Source of the DNA: EW11 sp035765635
GTDB taxonomy: Bacteria > Verrucomicrobiota > Verrucomicrobiia > Opitutales > Opitutaceae
DNA: 64,000 nt
Assembly: GCA_035765635.1 (NCBI GenBank)
Contig: DASTWZ010000006.1
Location: 1-64,000 of the forward strand
Direction: 5' to 3'
Below, piece after piece: positions 1 through 8,770 of this stretch (position 1 is the first letter of the stretch; the number at the start of each line of letters is the position of its first letter). Made by a program: the position numbers and the translations under genes. Below the pieces are notes generated by a model, which was given only the letters and a program-made list of their open reading frames with translations, ran no database searches and had not been told where the DNA came from.

Positions 1-100
1 CAGCTTAGATCCGCCCCTCTCCCTCACCAGAACTCGCATAAACTCCAACCCAACCTCGCACCCGCTGTCTTTTACGCACGAAATTGAGCCAAACTCCAGC

Positions 101-117
101 GCCCCGCTTTGCGGGGC
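101..117. other. Short perfect hairpin near left edge
   Basis: GCCCCGC, a TTT loop, then GCGGGGC forms a perfect 7-bp hairpin about 130 bases beyond the stop codon of the minus-strand glucosidase. No T-rich tail follows on the minus strand, so it is at best a weak or factor-dependent end signal. Confidence 0.35.
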
Positions 118-130
118 ACTAGATTAGGTT

Positions 131-236
131 GCCGGCCGGAGGCCGGCGCTCCGTTGCAAGCCGTTCGACCAATCGGCCATTGCGAGCTGTTCGAGCTATC
201 GGCCGGCCGGAGGGCCGGCGCTCCGTTGCGAGCCGT
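131..236. repeat. Repeat family E: duplicated GGCCGG palindromic unit (two copies)
   Basis: Two near-identical units lie at 131-167 and 201-236. Each contains a GC palindrome (GCCGGCCGGAGGCCGGC-like) followed by GCTCCGTTGC and AGCCGT. The gap between them also repeats pieces such as GAGCTGTTCGA. No gene lies here, and the unit looks like a dispersed intergenic palindrome. Confidence 0.6.
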
Positions 237-247
237 CGGATGGGACA

Positions 248-2944
248 TTACCGCGCATTATCGAAAAGCTCAGTCACCAGCGTGGTCCAGCCGGTCTGGT
301 GGCTTGCGCCCAGGCCCTTTCCGGTTTCGCCGTGGAAGTACTCGTGAAACAGCACGAGGTCGTGCCAGTGCGGATCCTGAACATAACGCGGTTCCAGGCC
401 GTTGCACGGCCGCCGCCCATCGGTGTTGGGCAGAAACAATCGCGTCAACCGCGCGGACAATTCCCGCGCCGCGTCCCGCAACGTGATCCAATTTCCACTG
501 CCCGTCGGAAATTCCACTTTGAACGAGTCGCCATAAAAATGGTGATACCGCTCCAACGACTCGATCAGCAGATAATTCAGAGGAAACCAAATCGGGCCGC
601 GCCAGTTGGAATTTCCGCCGAACAATCCGGAATCCGAATCACCCGGCACGTAGTGCACGCGATAATCATTTCCCGACATCTGCAACGTGTAGGGCTTTTC
701 TTGATACACGCGCGACAATGACCGAATCCCGTACGGCGAGAGAAATTCCTTCTCGTCAAAAACGTAGCTCAGAACTCGCTCGAGTCTCTCGCGCGACGGA
801 ATCGCGAGGAGGTATCCGCCCGGGCTCGCGCTTCCCCGCGCCAGATAAGAAATCTTTTTCGCCAGGTCCGGATGTTTGTCCATGAACCACTTCATCCGTT
901 TCGAAAAACCCTTGGCGTGCGCGAGGTGATCGGCCTCGAGAAATTCCGCGGCGAAAAGTGGAATGAGGCCAACCGCGGAGCGAAGGCGCACCGGTGAGCG
1001 TTCATCGCCGCGCAACAATCGATCGTAATAGAACCCGTCCTGCTCGTCCCAGAGTCCCGTTCCACCGAGGGTGTTGATCGCGTTCGCGATGCCGACGAAG
1101 TGCTCGAAGAATTTCGAGGCGATGTCCTCGTACACCTCGTCGTGTCGCGCGAGCTCGAGAGCCATCGCGAGCATCGTCGTGCAATAAAAAGCCATCCACG
1201 CCGTGCCGTCCGCCTGCGAAAGCACGTAGCCGTCGGGCAGCGGACGCGAACGATCGAAGACGCCGATGTTGTCCAATCCGAGAAATCCGCCGGCGAAGAT
1301 ATTGCGTCCCTCCGGATCCTTGCGATTCACCCACCAGGTGAAATTGAGCAGAAGTTTTTGAAACGTCCGCGCGAGAAAAGCCCGATCGCGTTCGCCGCGT
1401 CCACCGGTCATCTTGTAAACACGCCAGCAGGCCCACGCGTGCACCGGCGGATTCACGTCCGAGAAATTCCATTCGTACGCGGGAATTTGTCCGTTCGGAT
1501 TCATGTACCACTCGCGCAGCAGAAGGTTCAGCTGATCCTTGGCGAATCCGGAATCGAGGCGCGCCATCGGGATCATGTGAAAGGCGAGATCCCACGCCGC
1601 GAACCAGGGATACTCCCATTTGTCCGGCATCGAGAGCACGTCACGGCAGTAGAGATTCGTCCAATCCGCATTTCGCAGCACGGCGTGTTCCGGCGGCGGC
1701 ACGGGCTGCGCCGGATCGCCCGTCAGCCATTGCTGCACGTCGTAGTGATAAAACTGCTTCGACCAGAGCAGTCCCGCATAGGCTTGCCGCGATATCACCT
1801 GGCCGGGCGTCCCGACCAAGGGTTTTCCCGCGGCATGCGGACCGCAGCCGCGCGCGAAAAGCTGCGTGTAGAACTCGTCGGCTTCGTGTATCCGCCGATT
1901 CAATACCGATTCGAACTCGCGGCCGAAGGGTGTGGCGGGCCGCGCCTCCGTCGCGCTGAGGCGCAGCCGAATTCTCTTCTGGCCCGAGGGCGGCACTTCG
2001 AACGCATAGTGAAATGCCGCCTTCGTGCCGAAACCGCCCGGATTCACCGCGTCCCGATCACCGCTGATGACATAGCGATGAAACGCGTCTTTCACGTAGG
2101 GCGTGCGGTTTTGCGCGCCGAAGAGTTTCGCCGCGTTCGTTTCGTTCTCGGTGAACAACATCTCCGGCGGAGCCGCGTCCTCGAGCGGCTCGGCCTGCAG
2201 CACGTGGCTTCCCAAGGTGGCGTGCCGGACGTCGATGCAACCTTCCGCGATCTTGTGGAGACTGGGGCGGCCGTCTTCCGATTCGATCTTGTTGCCCCAC
2301 GACCAGCTGTTGCGGAACCACAGCGTAGGTAAAACGTGGATACGGGCGGGGTCGGGGCCGCGGTTGAAAACCGTAAGCGTAATCAACACGTCTTCCGGTC
2401 CAGCCTTCGCGTACTCGACTTGTGCGTCGAAGTAGCGGCCGTCATTGAACGCCGGCGTGTCCAGAATCTCGTATTCCGGTTCTTCCCTTCCGCGGCGGCG
2501 ATTTTCCGAGCGAAGCAAATCATAGGGGAAGGCGCTCTGCGGATATTTATAGAGGGCTTTCGCGTAAGAATGCGTCGGGGTGGAATCCAAATAATAATAA
2601 CACTCCTTCGCGTCCTCGCCGTGATTTCCTTCAGGCCCGGACAACCCGAAAAGCCGCTCTTTCAAAATCGGGTCCTGCTCATTCCAGAATGCCCAGGCGA
2701 AGCAGAGCCGCCCTTCGCGATCGCAAAGTCCGAGGAGTCCGTCCTCGCCCCAACGGTAAGCGCGGCTCACCGCGTCTTCATGCGTGAAATAATCCCAGCA
2801 TTCGCCATTGGCCGAGTAATCCTCGCGCACTGTCCCCCACTGCCGTTCCGAAAGATACGGACCCCAACGTTTCCAGTTTTTTTCACGGCGCGCGTCTTCC
2901 GCGAGACGCTGCTGCTCGGCCAGTTTGATCGCGCTCAGGGGCAT
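248..2944 (-). CDS. GH63-like glucosidase (MGH1-like glycosidase), cytoplasmic
   Basis: An 898-residue protein resembling bacterial GH63-like glucosidases related to mannosylglycerate/glucosyl hydrolases. The N-terminal third is a beta-sandwich-like region with the opening RRREKNWKRWGPYLSERQWG style. The C-terminal two thirds look like an (alpha/alpha)6 barrel, with PWFAAWDLAF, EWNFSDVNPPVHAWA, NSNWRGPIWFPLNYL and HGETGKGLGASHQTGW as recognisable conserved stretches. No signal peptide is seen, so it probably acts on cytoplasmic glucosides. The start at MPLSAIKLAE is chosen because the reading frame upstream only antisenses coaB. It overlaps the coaB stop by 10 bases, suggesting translational coupling. 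The exact substrate cannot be read from sequence. Confidence 0.85.
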   Translation of the reverse strand: MPLSAIKLAEQQRLAEDARREKNWKRWGPYLSERQWGTVREDYSANGECWDYFTHEDAVSRAYRWGEDGLLGLCDREGRLCFAWAFWNEQDPILKERLFGLSGPEGNHGEDAKECYYYLDSTPTHSYAKALYKYPQSAFPYDLLRSENRRRGREEPEYEILDTPAFNDGRYFDAQVEYAKAGPEDVLITLTVFNRGPDPARIHVLPTLWFRNSWSWGNKIESEDGRPSLHKIAEGCIDVRHATLGSHVLQAEPLEDAAPPEMLFTENETNAAKLFGAQNRTPYVKDAFHRYVISGDRDAVNPGGFGTKAAFHYAFEVPPSGQKRIRLRLSATEARPATPFGREFESVLNRRIHEADEFYTQLFARGCGPHAAGKPLVGTPGQVISRQAYAGLLWSKQFYHYDVQQWLTGDPAQPVPPPEHAVLRNADWTNLYCRDVLSMPDKWEYPWFAAWDLAFHMIPMARLDSGFAKDQLNLLLREWYMNPNGQIPAYEWNFSDVNPPVHAWACWRVYKMTGGRGERDRAFLARTFQKLLLNFTWWVNRKDPEGRNIFAGGFLGLDNIGVFDRSRPLPDGYVLSQADGTAWMAFYCTTMLAMALELARHDEVYEDIASKFFEHFVGIANAINTLGGTGLWDEQDGFYYDRLLRGDERSPVRLRSAVGLIPLFAAEFLEADHLAHAKGFSKRMKWFMDKHPDLAKKISYLARGSASPGGYLLAIPSRERLERVLSYVFDEKEFLSPYGIRSLSRVYQEKPYTLQMSGNDYRVHYVPGDSDSGLFGGNSNWRGPIWFPLNYLLIESLERYHHFYGDSFKVEFPTGSGNWITLRDAARELSARLTRLFLPNTDGRRPCNGLEPRYVQDPHWHDLVLFHEYFHGETGKGLGASHQTGWTTLVTELFDNAR

Positions 2945-3579
2945 GGCGGCACGATCGTGTTGAAAATAAATTTGGCCACCGCCGACTTCACGGCGGGACC
3001 GAACGCGAAGCGCTGCCCGGCGCGGTTGAGCAGCACCACCTCGTTCGGATCGGCATTCATACCGATGCCCGGCCGGCTCACATCGTTCGCCACCACCCAA
3101 TCGAGATTTTTCTCCACCAGTTTTCGCCGCGCATAATTTTCGAGATCATTCGTCTCCGCCGCGAAGCCCACGCAGATCTGCCCCGGCGTTTTCGTCGCCG
3201 CCAGCGTGCGCAAAACATCGATCGTCGGCTCGAGTTCCAACTGTGTGGCCGCGCCGCTCTTTTTGATCTTCGTCGGCGAAATCATCTTCGGACGAAAATC
3301 CGCGACCGCCGCCACCGCGATGAAGAGATCGCATGTAGTGAAAATTCCACGACACGCTTCGTACATTTCCTGCGCCGACGTGACGCCGAGCACGTTCACT
3401 CCGGCCGGCCGATCCAGGCTGACCGGTCCGCTGACAAGATCGACGATCCACCCGCGGGCCACGGCTTCGGAGGCAAGCGCGTAACCCATTTTCCCGCTGG
3501 ACGCGTTGCTGAGATAACGAATCGGATCGAGATGCTCGCGGGTGGGACCGGCCGTGATGAGGCAGCGCAACGGTTTCAT
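2935..3579 (-). CDS. coaB: Phosphopantothenate-cysteine ligase (CoaB), stand-alone
   Basis: This 214-residue protein matches the CoaB half of the usual CoaBC (Dfp) enzyme, which joins cysteine to 4'-phosphopantothenate with CTP in coenzyme A synthesis. Visible motifs are ITAGPTREHLDPIRYLSN at the N-terminus, the SSGKMG loop, AAVADFRP, a KIKK lysine motif, VGFAAETND and VVANDV. The flavin-dependent decarboxylase half (CoaC) is absent, so CoaC must be a separate gene elsewhere. The stop codon overlaps the start of the downstream glucosidase, a pairing with no obvious metabolic logic. The gene is divergent from the MFS operon, with about 120 bases between. Confidence 0.9.
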   Translation of the reverse strand: MKPLRCLITAGPTREHLDPIRYLSNASSGKMGYALASEAVARGWIVDLVSGPVSLDRPAGVNVLGVTSAQEMYEACRGIFTTCDLFIAVAAVADFRPKMISPTKIKKSGAATQLELEPTIDVLRTLAATKTPGQICVGFAAETNDLENYARRKLVEKNLDWVVANDVSRPGIGMNADPNEVVLLNRAGQRFAFGPAVKSAVAKFIFNTIVPPCP

Positions 3580-3701
3580 CGTCCGGACTTTCCCCGCGCA
3601 CCGCGTGGCCAGCCAAGCAAATTATCCCGCCGGCGCATTCGGAACCAAACACCGGACAAAGTTTCCTTTGGCAGCTGGCCGCAGTTCGCTACACACGCTT
3701 T

Positions 3702-5039
3702 ATGTCTCGGGCTTCCGCTTCAACCGATTCTGATCGCTCCGGTCTGTGGGGCACGCTGCTGCACGCCGACTTCACCAAACTCTGGATTGGACAAGTCGTG
3801 TCCTCCACCGGCGATCGGTTCTATCAATTTGCCCTCCTGCATCTCGCGATGGGGGCGTCCGTCGGTTTGCTTGGTTCGTTCGGCCGCGACGCGGCTCGCG
3901 TCATTTTTTGCGGCATGATTTTGCCGGTGCTGCTTTCGCGCTGGATCGGTCATCGGGTCGATCGCTGGGATCGGAAGAAAATCATTTTTTGGACGGAAGC
4001 GGGCCGCGGCCTGATCGCGTTGGGAATGCTCGCTGGGTGGGCCGCTGGCTTTCGGTTGCCGTTTCTCCTCGCGATGGTCGCGTTGAGCGGACTGCTGACC
4101 GGGCTCTTCATTCCGGCGCGGCAATCCGCCCTGCCGATGCTCGTGCCGAGCAATCACCTCGTGCGCGCAAACGCGTTGATGACGTTCGCGGGCATCGCGG
4201 CGGACCTGGTCGGCGCGTCCGGCGGCCTCGCAGTCGCACTGGTTGGCGAGTCCTTCAGCTTCGTCGCGGCGGCGGCGGGCTTCGCCTTTTCGGCTGTAAT
4301 GGTTTATCGGATACGCACGCCGCTCGCGGCCGAAAAAGAAACCGCGGAGCAAGCCCACGTCGCGGATCGCGAGCTGTACGCGAATCGCGCGACCGTGCGC
4401 ATCCTCGTTTGGCTGACGGTCGCGTTCACCTTTGTGACAGGACTTTTCCTGCCCTTTTTTGCGGAGCATGTGGCGGTCAACATCGACTGCAGCTGGCTCA
4501 CGCAATGGATCTCGCAGACCACGGACGCCACGTTTGCCGGCCTCGTCGTGCTGCTCGGCGTCGGCGGCGCGGGCCTGTTTGCCGGCATGATCACCGCCGG
4601 GCAGCTGCCGCGCCTGGCGCATTGGCGCCTGCTGCCTTTTCTCATGCTGGCGGTTTGGGGCGGCGCGGTGTGGAAGCTTGGCGACACGACGGCGTACTTG
4701 CCCGCGGCGATTTGCTGTTTCCTGACCGGCTGGGCCACCGGGCTGATCACGATTCCGTCGGACGCGCGACTGCAGCACGAAGTTGCCGGCGAACGGCACG
4801 GGCGGATTTTTGCGCGGCGGCTGGCGCTCAGTAACATCGCATTTCTCCTCGGCCTCGCGCTCAACCTCGACGGCCGGTTCCTGCACGCCTACGGCGCTGA
4901 ATATCTGCTCGCGCGGCTCGGCATGCTCGCGATTGCGGTGGCCGCGGCGTTCTGGATTTATGGCGGCAAAACGCTCCTCGGGTCGTGGGGCCTGCCTCCG
5001 TTCGCGAGCAATTCCACCGCCGCCGTCACGCCGCGCTAA
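3702..5039 (+). CDS. MFS transporter
   Basis: A 445-residue polytopic membrane protein with about twelve hydrophobic segments and an MFS loop with basic residues (GHRVDRWDRKK, residues about 85-95) between the second and third helices. It begins with a soluble lead (SRASASTDSDRSGLWGTLLHADFTKLWIGQ) typical of MFS_3/enterobactin-exporter-like carriers. Substrate is unknown. It is the first gene of a plus-strand operon: the next gene starts three bases after its stop, so it may export or flip a product of the glycosyltransferase and deacetylase. No Shine-Dalgarno motif is visible before the ATG. Confidence 0.85.
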   Translation: MSRASASTDSDRSGLWGTLLHADFTKLWIGQVVSSTGDRFYQFALLHLAMGASVGLLGSFGRDAARVIFCGMILPVLLSRWIGHRVDRWDRKKIIFWTEAGRGLIALGMLAGWAAGFRLPFLLAMVALSGLLTGLFIPARQSALPMLVPSNHLVRANALMTFAGIAADLVGASGGLAVALVGESFSFVAAAAGFAFSAVMVYRIRTPLAAEKETAEQAHVADRELYANRATVRILVWLTVAFTFVTGLFLPFFAEHVAVNIDCSWLTQWISQTTDATFAGLVVLLGVGGAGLFAGMITAGQLPRLAHWRLLPFLMLAVWGGAVWKLGDTTAYLPAAICCFLTGWATGLITIPSDARLQHEVAGERHGRIFARRLALSNIAFLLGLALNLDGRFLHAYGAEYLLARLGMLAIAVAAAFWIYGGKTLLGSWGLPPFASNSTAAVTPR

Positions 5040-5042
5040 CCG

Positions 5043-6944
5043 ATGATCGTCTGCGACGTCACCCAATTTTATTCGCCGTACGGAGGCGGCGTCCGTCGCT
5101 ATCTGACGGAAAAACGTCGCTTCGTGAACGAGCGCACAAGCGACGAACACGTGCTGATCATCCCGGGCGCCGAAACGCGCTACACGCGCGAAGGGCGGCT
5201 GCACACGTACACGATCTCGTCTCCACCGATCAACTACACGTCCCGTTATCGCGCACTGCTCAACCAGGAAGCGCTGCGACAAATTCTCCGCCAGGTGCGG
5301 CCGGACGTGATCGAATCCGGCGATCCCTATCAAGTCGCCTGGACCGCGTTGCGCGAGGCGGCCGCGATGAACATCCCGACCGTGGGATTTTATCACTCGC
5401 ATTTTCCCGAGGCATATTTGCGCACCGCCTCGAAGTTCGGCGGACCTCTCGCGCGCTGGATTGTATTCACTTCGGCACGACGCTACGTCCGACATCTCTA
5501 CAATCACTTCGACTACACGCTGGTCTGCGCCGAGCGGATTCGCGGTCAGCTGCGCGATTGGGGCGTGGACAACGTTCGCCCGATCAAACTCGGCGTCGAC
5601 ACGGAGACGTTCACCCCGGGCGCGGCCGATCCGCGACTGCGGCAGCGCTTCGGAATTCCCGGGAGCGCGACCCTGCTGCTCTTCGTAGGGCGGCTCGCGG
5701 GAGAAAAAAATATCGCGGTATTACTGGAAGCGTTCGAGCGCGTGCGCCGCGACAGCGATGTGGATTTCCGTTTGCTCTGTGTCGGCCAAGGTCCGTGGCG
5801 CGAGCAGTTGCTGGAAACGCGAGAGATGACCGGCGGTTCGGTCTATTGGATTCCGCACATTTCGAACTCCCAGGAACTCGCCGCGATTTATCGCGCGGCC
5901 GATCTCGCGGTACATCCGTGCATCAACGAAACCTTCGGCCTTGTCCCTCTCGAAGAGCAAAGCTGTGGGCTGCCAGTTTGCGGCGTCGCGGGAAGCTGCC
6001 TCGACGACAATATCATGGTGGGTCTCGAACATTGGGCTCAGCGCAATGACTCGACCGAACTCGCCGCGGCCATCGAGCGCATGCAGAAACTCGATCTGCG
6101 CGGTTTGGGGCGCATTGCCGCGGAAAAGGTGCATCAGCGGTACGCCTGGCCCGTCGTGCTCGACGAGCTTTGGCAACACTATCGCACGCTCACCGCGAAG
6201 AAGCAGCCAAGGCGGCGCACGCCGCGCGCCTCACTGGAGGCCGAGCCAGACATCGTTATCCGCAAATATCATTTGCGCGACCGTGCCGCGATCCGCGCGA
6301 TTTGTTGCGACACCGGTTTCCTGGGGCATCCGATCGATCCGGTTTTTCAGGATCGCGAACTGTTCGCTGATTTCATGACGGCGTATTACACCGACCAGGA
6401 GCCCGAGTCGCTTTTCGTTCTCGAGCGCAACGGCGTCGTCGCCGGTTATCTCTCTGGCTGCCGCAGCCCGGCGCGCCGGCGATGGTATTTGCTGCGGCGC
6501 GCGCCAGGAGCGTTGCTGCACGTGGCGACACGGTATTTGTCCGGCAACTACAACGCCGCGACCCGCGCGTACCTGCGCTGGCTCATTTCCCGCGGGCAAT
6601 GGGAAACGCCGCCGCGCCCCACCCACACGCCGCATTTTCATCTCAATCTCCGGCCGGACGCGCGGAGCATTCCGGGGACGAAAGCGCTGATCGACGCCTT
6701 CCTGGCTTATTTGGCCGAGCACAATGAAACCGCGGTCTACGGCCAGATGATCGTGTTCGAAGATCGGCGCAGCGACGGGCTATTTTCGCGTTTTGGTTTC
6801 ACCGTACTGAATCGCCGCGAGGTCACGAAATATCGCGACCATTACGCCGGCCGGGTCTTCCTGTGCACCGCTTGGAAAAACCTTTCGACCAACAGTCGGC
6901 TCGAAGGCGCGCGGACGCGTTTCCTCAAACAACAGAGCGCATGA
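5043..6944 (+). CDS. GT4 glycosyltransferase fused to a GNAT-like acyltransferase domain
   Basis: A 633-residue two-domain protein. Residues about 1-385 are a GT4 (GT-B fold) glycosyltransferase: the glycine-rich N-terminal loop SPYGGGVRRY, the second-domain opening LLLFVGRLAGEKNIAVLLEAF, and the nucleotide-sugar signature NETFGLVPLEEQSCGLPV with the spaced glutamates. Residues about 400-620 (IVIRKYHLRDRAAIRAIC onward, with LFVLERNGVVAGYL and GLFSRFGFTVL) look like a GNAT N-acetyltransferase fold. It sits between an MFS carrier and a deacetylase, and its stop overlaps the deacetylase start as ATGA. Together they suggest synthesis of a modified, N-acylated sugar conjugate. Donor and acceptor are not readable. 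Confidence 0.85.
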   Translation: MIVCDVTQFYSPYGGGVRRYLTEKRRFVNERTSDEHVLIIPGAETRYTREGRLHTYTISSPPINYTSRYRALLNQEALRQILRQVRPDVIESGDPYQVAWTALREAAAMNIPTVGFYHSHFPEAYLRTASKFGGPLARWIVFTSARRYVRHLYNHFDYTLVCAERIRGQLRDWGVDNVRPIKLGVDTETFTPGAADPRLRQRFGIPGSATLLLFVGRLAGEKNIAVLLEAFERVRRDSDVDFRLLCVGQGPWREQLLETREMTGGSVYWIPHISNSQELAAIYRAADLAVHPCINETFGLVPLEEQSCGLPVCGVAGSCLDDNIMVGLEHWAQRNDSTELAAAIERMQKLDLRGLGRIAAEKVHQRYAWPVVLDELWQHYRTLTAKKQPRRRTPRASLEAEPDIVIRKYHLRDRAAIRAICCDTGFLGHPIDPVFQDRELFADFMTAYYTDQEPESLFVLERNGVVAGYLSGCRSPARRRWYLLRRAPGALLHVATRYLSGNYNAATRAYLRWLISRGQWETPPRPTHTPHFHLNLRPDARSIPGTKALIDAFLAYLAEHNETAVYGQMIVFEDRRSDGLFSRFGFTVLNRREVTKYRDHYAGRVFLCTAWKNLSTNSRLEGARTRFLKQQSA

Positions 6945-7735
6945 AACTCGTCGTCTCGCTTCACGATGTGCATCCGACCAGCCTCGCCGCCGTGGCGAAG
7001 CAGCGCGCCGATCTCCGTGCGCTCGGCGTGCGCAAGACGAGCCTGCTCGTGGTTCCTGATTGGCACGGCGGAGAACCGATTCGGCCCGACACGGATTTCG
7101 TGCGGACCATTTCGCGCTGGCAGGAGGAAGGCGACGAAGTCGTGCTCCACGGGTACACGCACACGTGCGCTGGTTTGAAAGAGAGCGCGAAAGACTGGTT
7201 CTGGACGCGCTTTTATACCTCGCACGAGGCGGAGTTTCGCGTGCTCGACGCAGAGGAGACGCGGCGGCGATTGATCGAGGGTCGCAAGCTTTTCGACGAG
7301 TTGAACTGGCCGACGGTCGGCTTTATCGCCCCCGCGTGGCTGCTCGCGGCGCACACGAAAACGATTCTACGGGAACTCGGTTTCGCCTACACGGTGACGC
7401 GAAAATCCGTCGACGCGCTGTCCGACGGCGCACCCGCGCTGTTCAGCACGAGTCTCTGCTACAGCACGCGAAGCGGTTGGCGGCGCAGCGCGTCGCGGGT
7501 GTGGAATCCGTCGCTGGCGCGTTCTTTGCGCCGGCAGTCGTTGCTGCGCGTGAGCCTGCATCCGGGCGACGTGGCCTACCCGGCAGTGTGGTCGCAAGTG
7601 AAGCGCCTCGTTGGAGACGCGGTAAAAGCGGGTCGCATCGCGAACACCTATCGAGATATCGTCGCCACGCAGATGATGAGCATTCGCCCACGCCCTGGCG
7701 TGGACGCCAGGGCTAATGAAGAAGTAAGAAGTTAG
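6941..7735 (+). CDS. DUF2334-type polysaccharide deacetylase
   Basis: A 264-residue protein of the NodB-like carbohydrate esterase fold. It starts MKLVVSLHDVHPTS, where HD is the first metal-binding pair, followed by the HGYTH metal motif and the later barrel strands (VGFIAPAWLL, LRVSLHPGDV). This matches DUF2334-type deacetylases, which remove acetyl groups from amino sugars or related substrates. No signal peptide is seen, so it is probably cytoplasmic. The start is fixed by the ATGA overlap with the glycosyltransferase. The last residues (RPGVDARANEEVRS) are coded by a perfect palindrome and a repeat-like tract, so the tail looks added by repeat sequence rather than inherited. Confidence 0.8.
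   Translation: MKLVVSLHDVHPTSLAAVAKQRADLRALGVRKTSLLVVPDWHGGEPIRPDTDFVRTISRWQEEGDEVVLHGYTHTCAGLKESAKDWFWTRFYTSHEAEFRVLDAEETRRRLIEGRKLFDELNWPTVGFIAPAWLLAAHTKTILRELGFAYTVTRKSVDALSDGAPALFSTSLCYSTRSGWRRSASRVWNPSLARSLRRQSLLRVSLHPGDVAYPAVWSQVKRLVGDAVKAGRIANTYRDIVATQMMSIRPRPGVDARANEEVRS
7692..7713. repeat. Perfect 10-bp palindrome inside the deacetylase 3' end
   Basis: GCCCTGGCGT, GG, ACGCCAGGGC is a perfect inverted repeat with a two-base centre. It lies within the last codons of the deacetylase and directly before GAAGAAGTAAGAAGTTAG, which resembles the outer arm of repeat family C. Confidence 0.7.
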
Positions 7736-7790
7736 AAGGCAGAATGGCTGAACGCCGAATGCCCTCTTGCATAAGAGACGACGCTTGCGA

Positions 7791-7998
7791 CTGGGAGCGC
7801 TGGCGTCCTCGCCGGCCAACCTCTCTAATGTCCGCGCCACAGGGCGCGGACGGACTCGATCGCCGCGAGGCTTACGGTAAGGTGAATCCTTGGGAAAGTT
7901 GTTGTTCTTAACGCGTCGAACAATGCCGGCGAGGACGCCAGCGCTCCCAGAGCCTTCTGCGCCTTGGAAAGGCGCACTCGGCCCGCCGAGCGTCGGCC
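7791..7998. repeat. Repeat family D, copy 1 (nested inverted repeat)
   Basis: The gap between the deacetylase and the anti-sigma gene is filled by a modular inverted repeat. A 26-bp arm starting CTGGGAGCGCTGG (7791-7816) is repeated as a perfect reverse complement at 7925-7950. Between them lies a 9-bp hairpin, GTCCGCGCC / GGCGCGGAC (7830-7851). After the second arm comes a third module with GCGCCTT/AAGGCGC and CGGCGGGC-like pairs. All modules recur in a different order at 47765-47935. No gene is supported here. Confidence 0.85.
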
Positions 7999-8038
7999 AA
8001 AGCGGCAAACCGTCGACGAAATCGCGTCACCACTGCCG

Positions 8039-8770
8039 TCAGAGGATCTTCTGCAAGGCGGCGAGACCCGACGTGGTCGCGACGACGTAGGAATTTCTTG
8101 CGTCGCTCCAACCAGCGGCGGCGCCGCCGTCGTGCTCGAAGAACTTCGGCTCGGAGCCGAGCGCCTTCATGCGCGGCGTGATGTACAAATGATACACCAA
8201 GCCGGCGCGGGCGAAACAGACCTCCGCGACCTCATGTCCGCCCAGCGTCAGCGTGCGGCAGCCGAGCTCCTCCATTTTCTCGCGGTTGACCGGCATCGGC
8301 GCCGCGGCAAGGCGGTGCGATGTATTCGAAATGTAATTACGCAACGTCGAGGCCGCTTCGAGCGACTTCGCGGTGTGCTGTTCGTGCAGCGCATCGTTGA
8401 TCACCAATTCGGCAAACTTGGTCCGATCACGCGCCCCGTTGAAATTCGGCCACAGAAACGACAGTCCGGCGACGATCACCACGCAGGCGGCCAGCGCATA
8501 AATAACCGGCGAGTTGTACCACGCGCGCGTCTCACGGCGCCGGCTGGCCTTCGCCCCGGCGAGAATATTTTTGCGCAGCTCCGCCGGCGGCGCGATGGCG
8601 CGCAGCTTGCGCGAGATGACTTCGTCCAGCGCCTGCTCCTGCTCGAGCCAGCGGCCGAGAGAGGGATCGCGCCGAGCCTGCTCGAGCGCCTCGATGAAGG
8701 CCGGATCTGTCGCGTCGGCGCCGTTGGCGCGATAGGCCCTCAGGATGAATTGTGCCTCTTGGTTATCCAT
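8039..8770 (-). CDS. Membrane-anchored anti-sigma factor (putative)
   Basis: A 243-residue protein with a soluble helical N-terminus (residues 1-80, MDNQEAQFILRAYRANG), one membrane helix at about residues 85-106 (VIYALAACVVIVAGLSFLW), and a C-terminal periplasmic domain of unknown fold. It has no zinc-binding H..C..C motif. It is called as an anti-sigma factor from architecture and because its start overlaps the stop of an ECF sigma gene by 8 bases (ATGGATAA). It would hold the sigma factor at the inner membrane until a periplasmic signal releases it. What the C-terminal domain senses is unknown; it has two cysteines (in ELGCRTL and AEVCFARAG) that might be redox active. Confidence 0.7.
   Translation of the reverse strand: MDNQEAQFILRAYRANGADATDPAFIEALEQARRDPSLGRWLEQEQALDEVISRKLRAIAPPAELRKNILAGAKASRRRETRAWYNSPVIYALAACVVIVAGLSFLWPNFNGARDRTKFAELVINDALHEQHTAKSLEAASTLRNYISNTSHRLAAAPMPVNREKMEELGCRTLTLGGHEVAEVCFARAGLVYHLYITPRMKALGSEPKFFEHDGGAAAGWSDARNSYVVATTSGLAALQKIL

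Noticed and set aside
1100..2332. 410-codon open frame antisense to the GH63-like gene
   Set aside because: No recognisable motifs, and the sense strand carries a full conserved glycosidase.
3720..5507. 595-codon open frame antisense to the MFS carrier
   Set aside because: Composition is arginine- and glutamine-rich, as expected for an antisense frame of a GC-rich gene; the sense frame has clear MFS helices.
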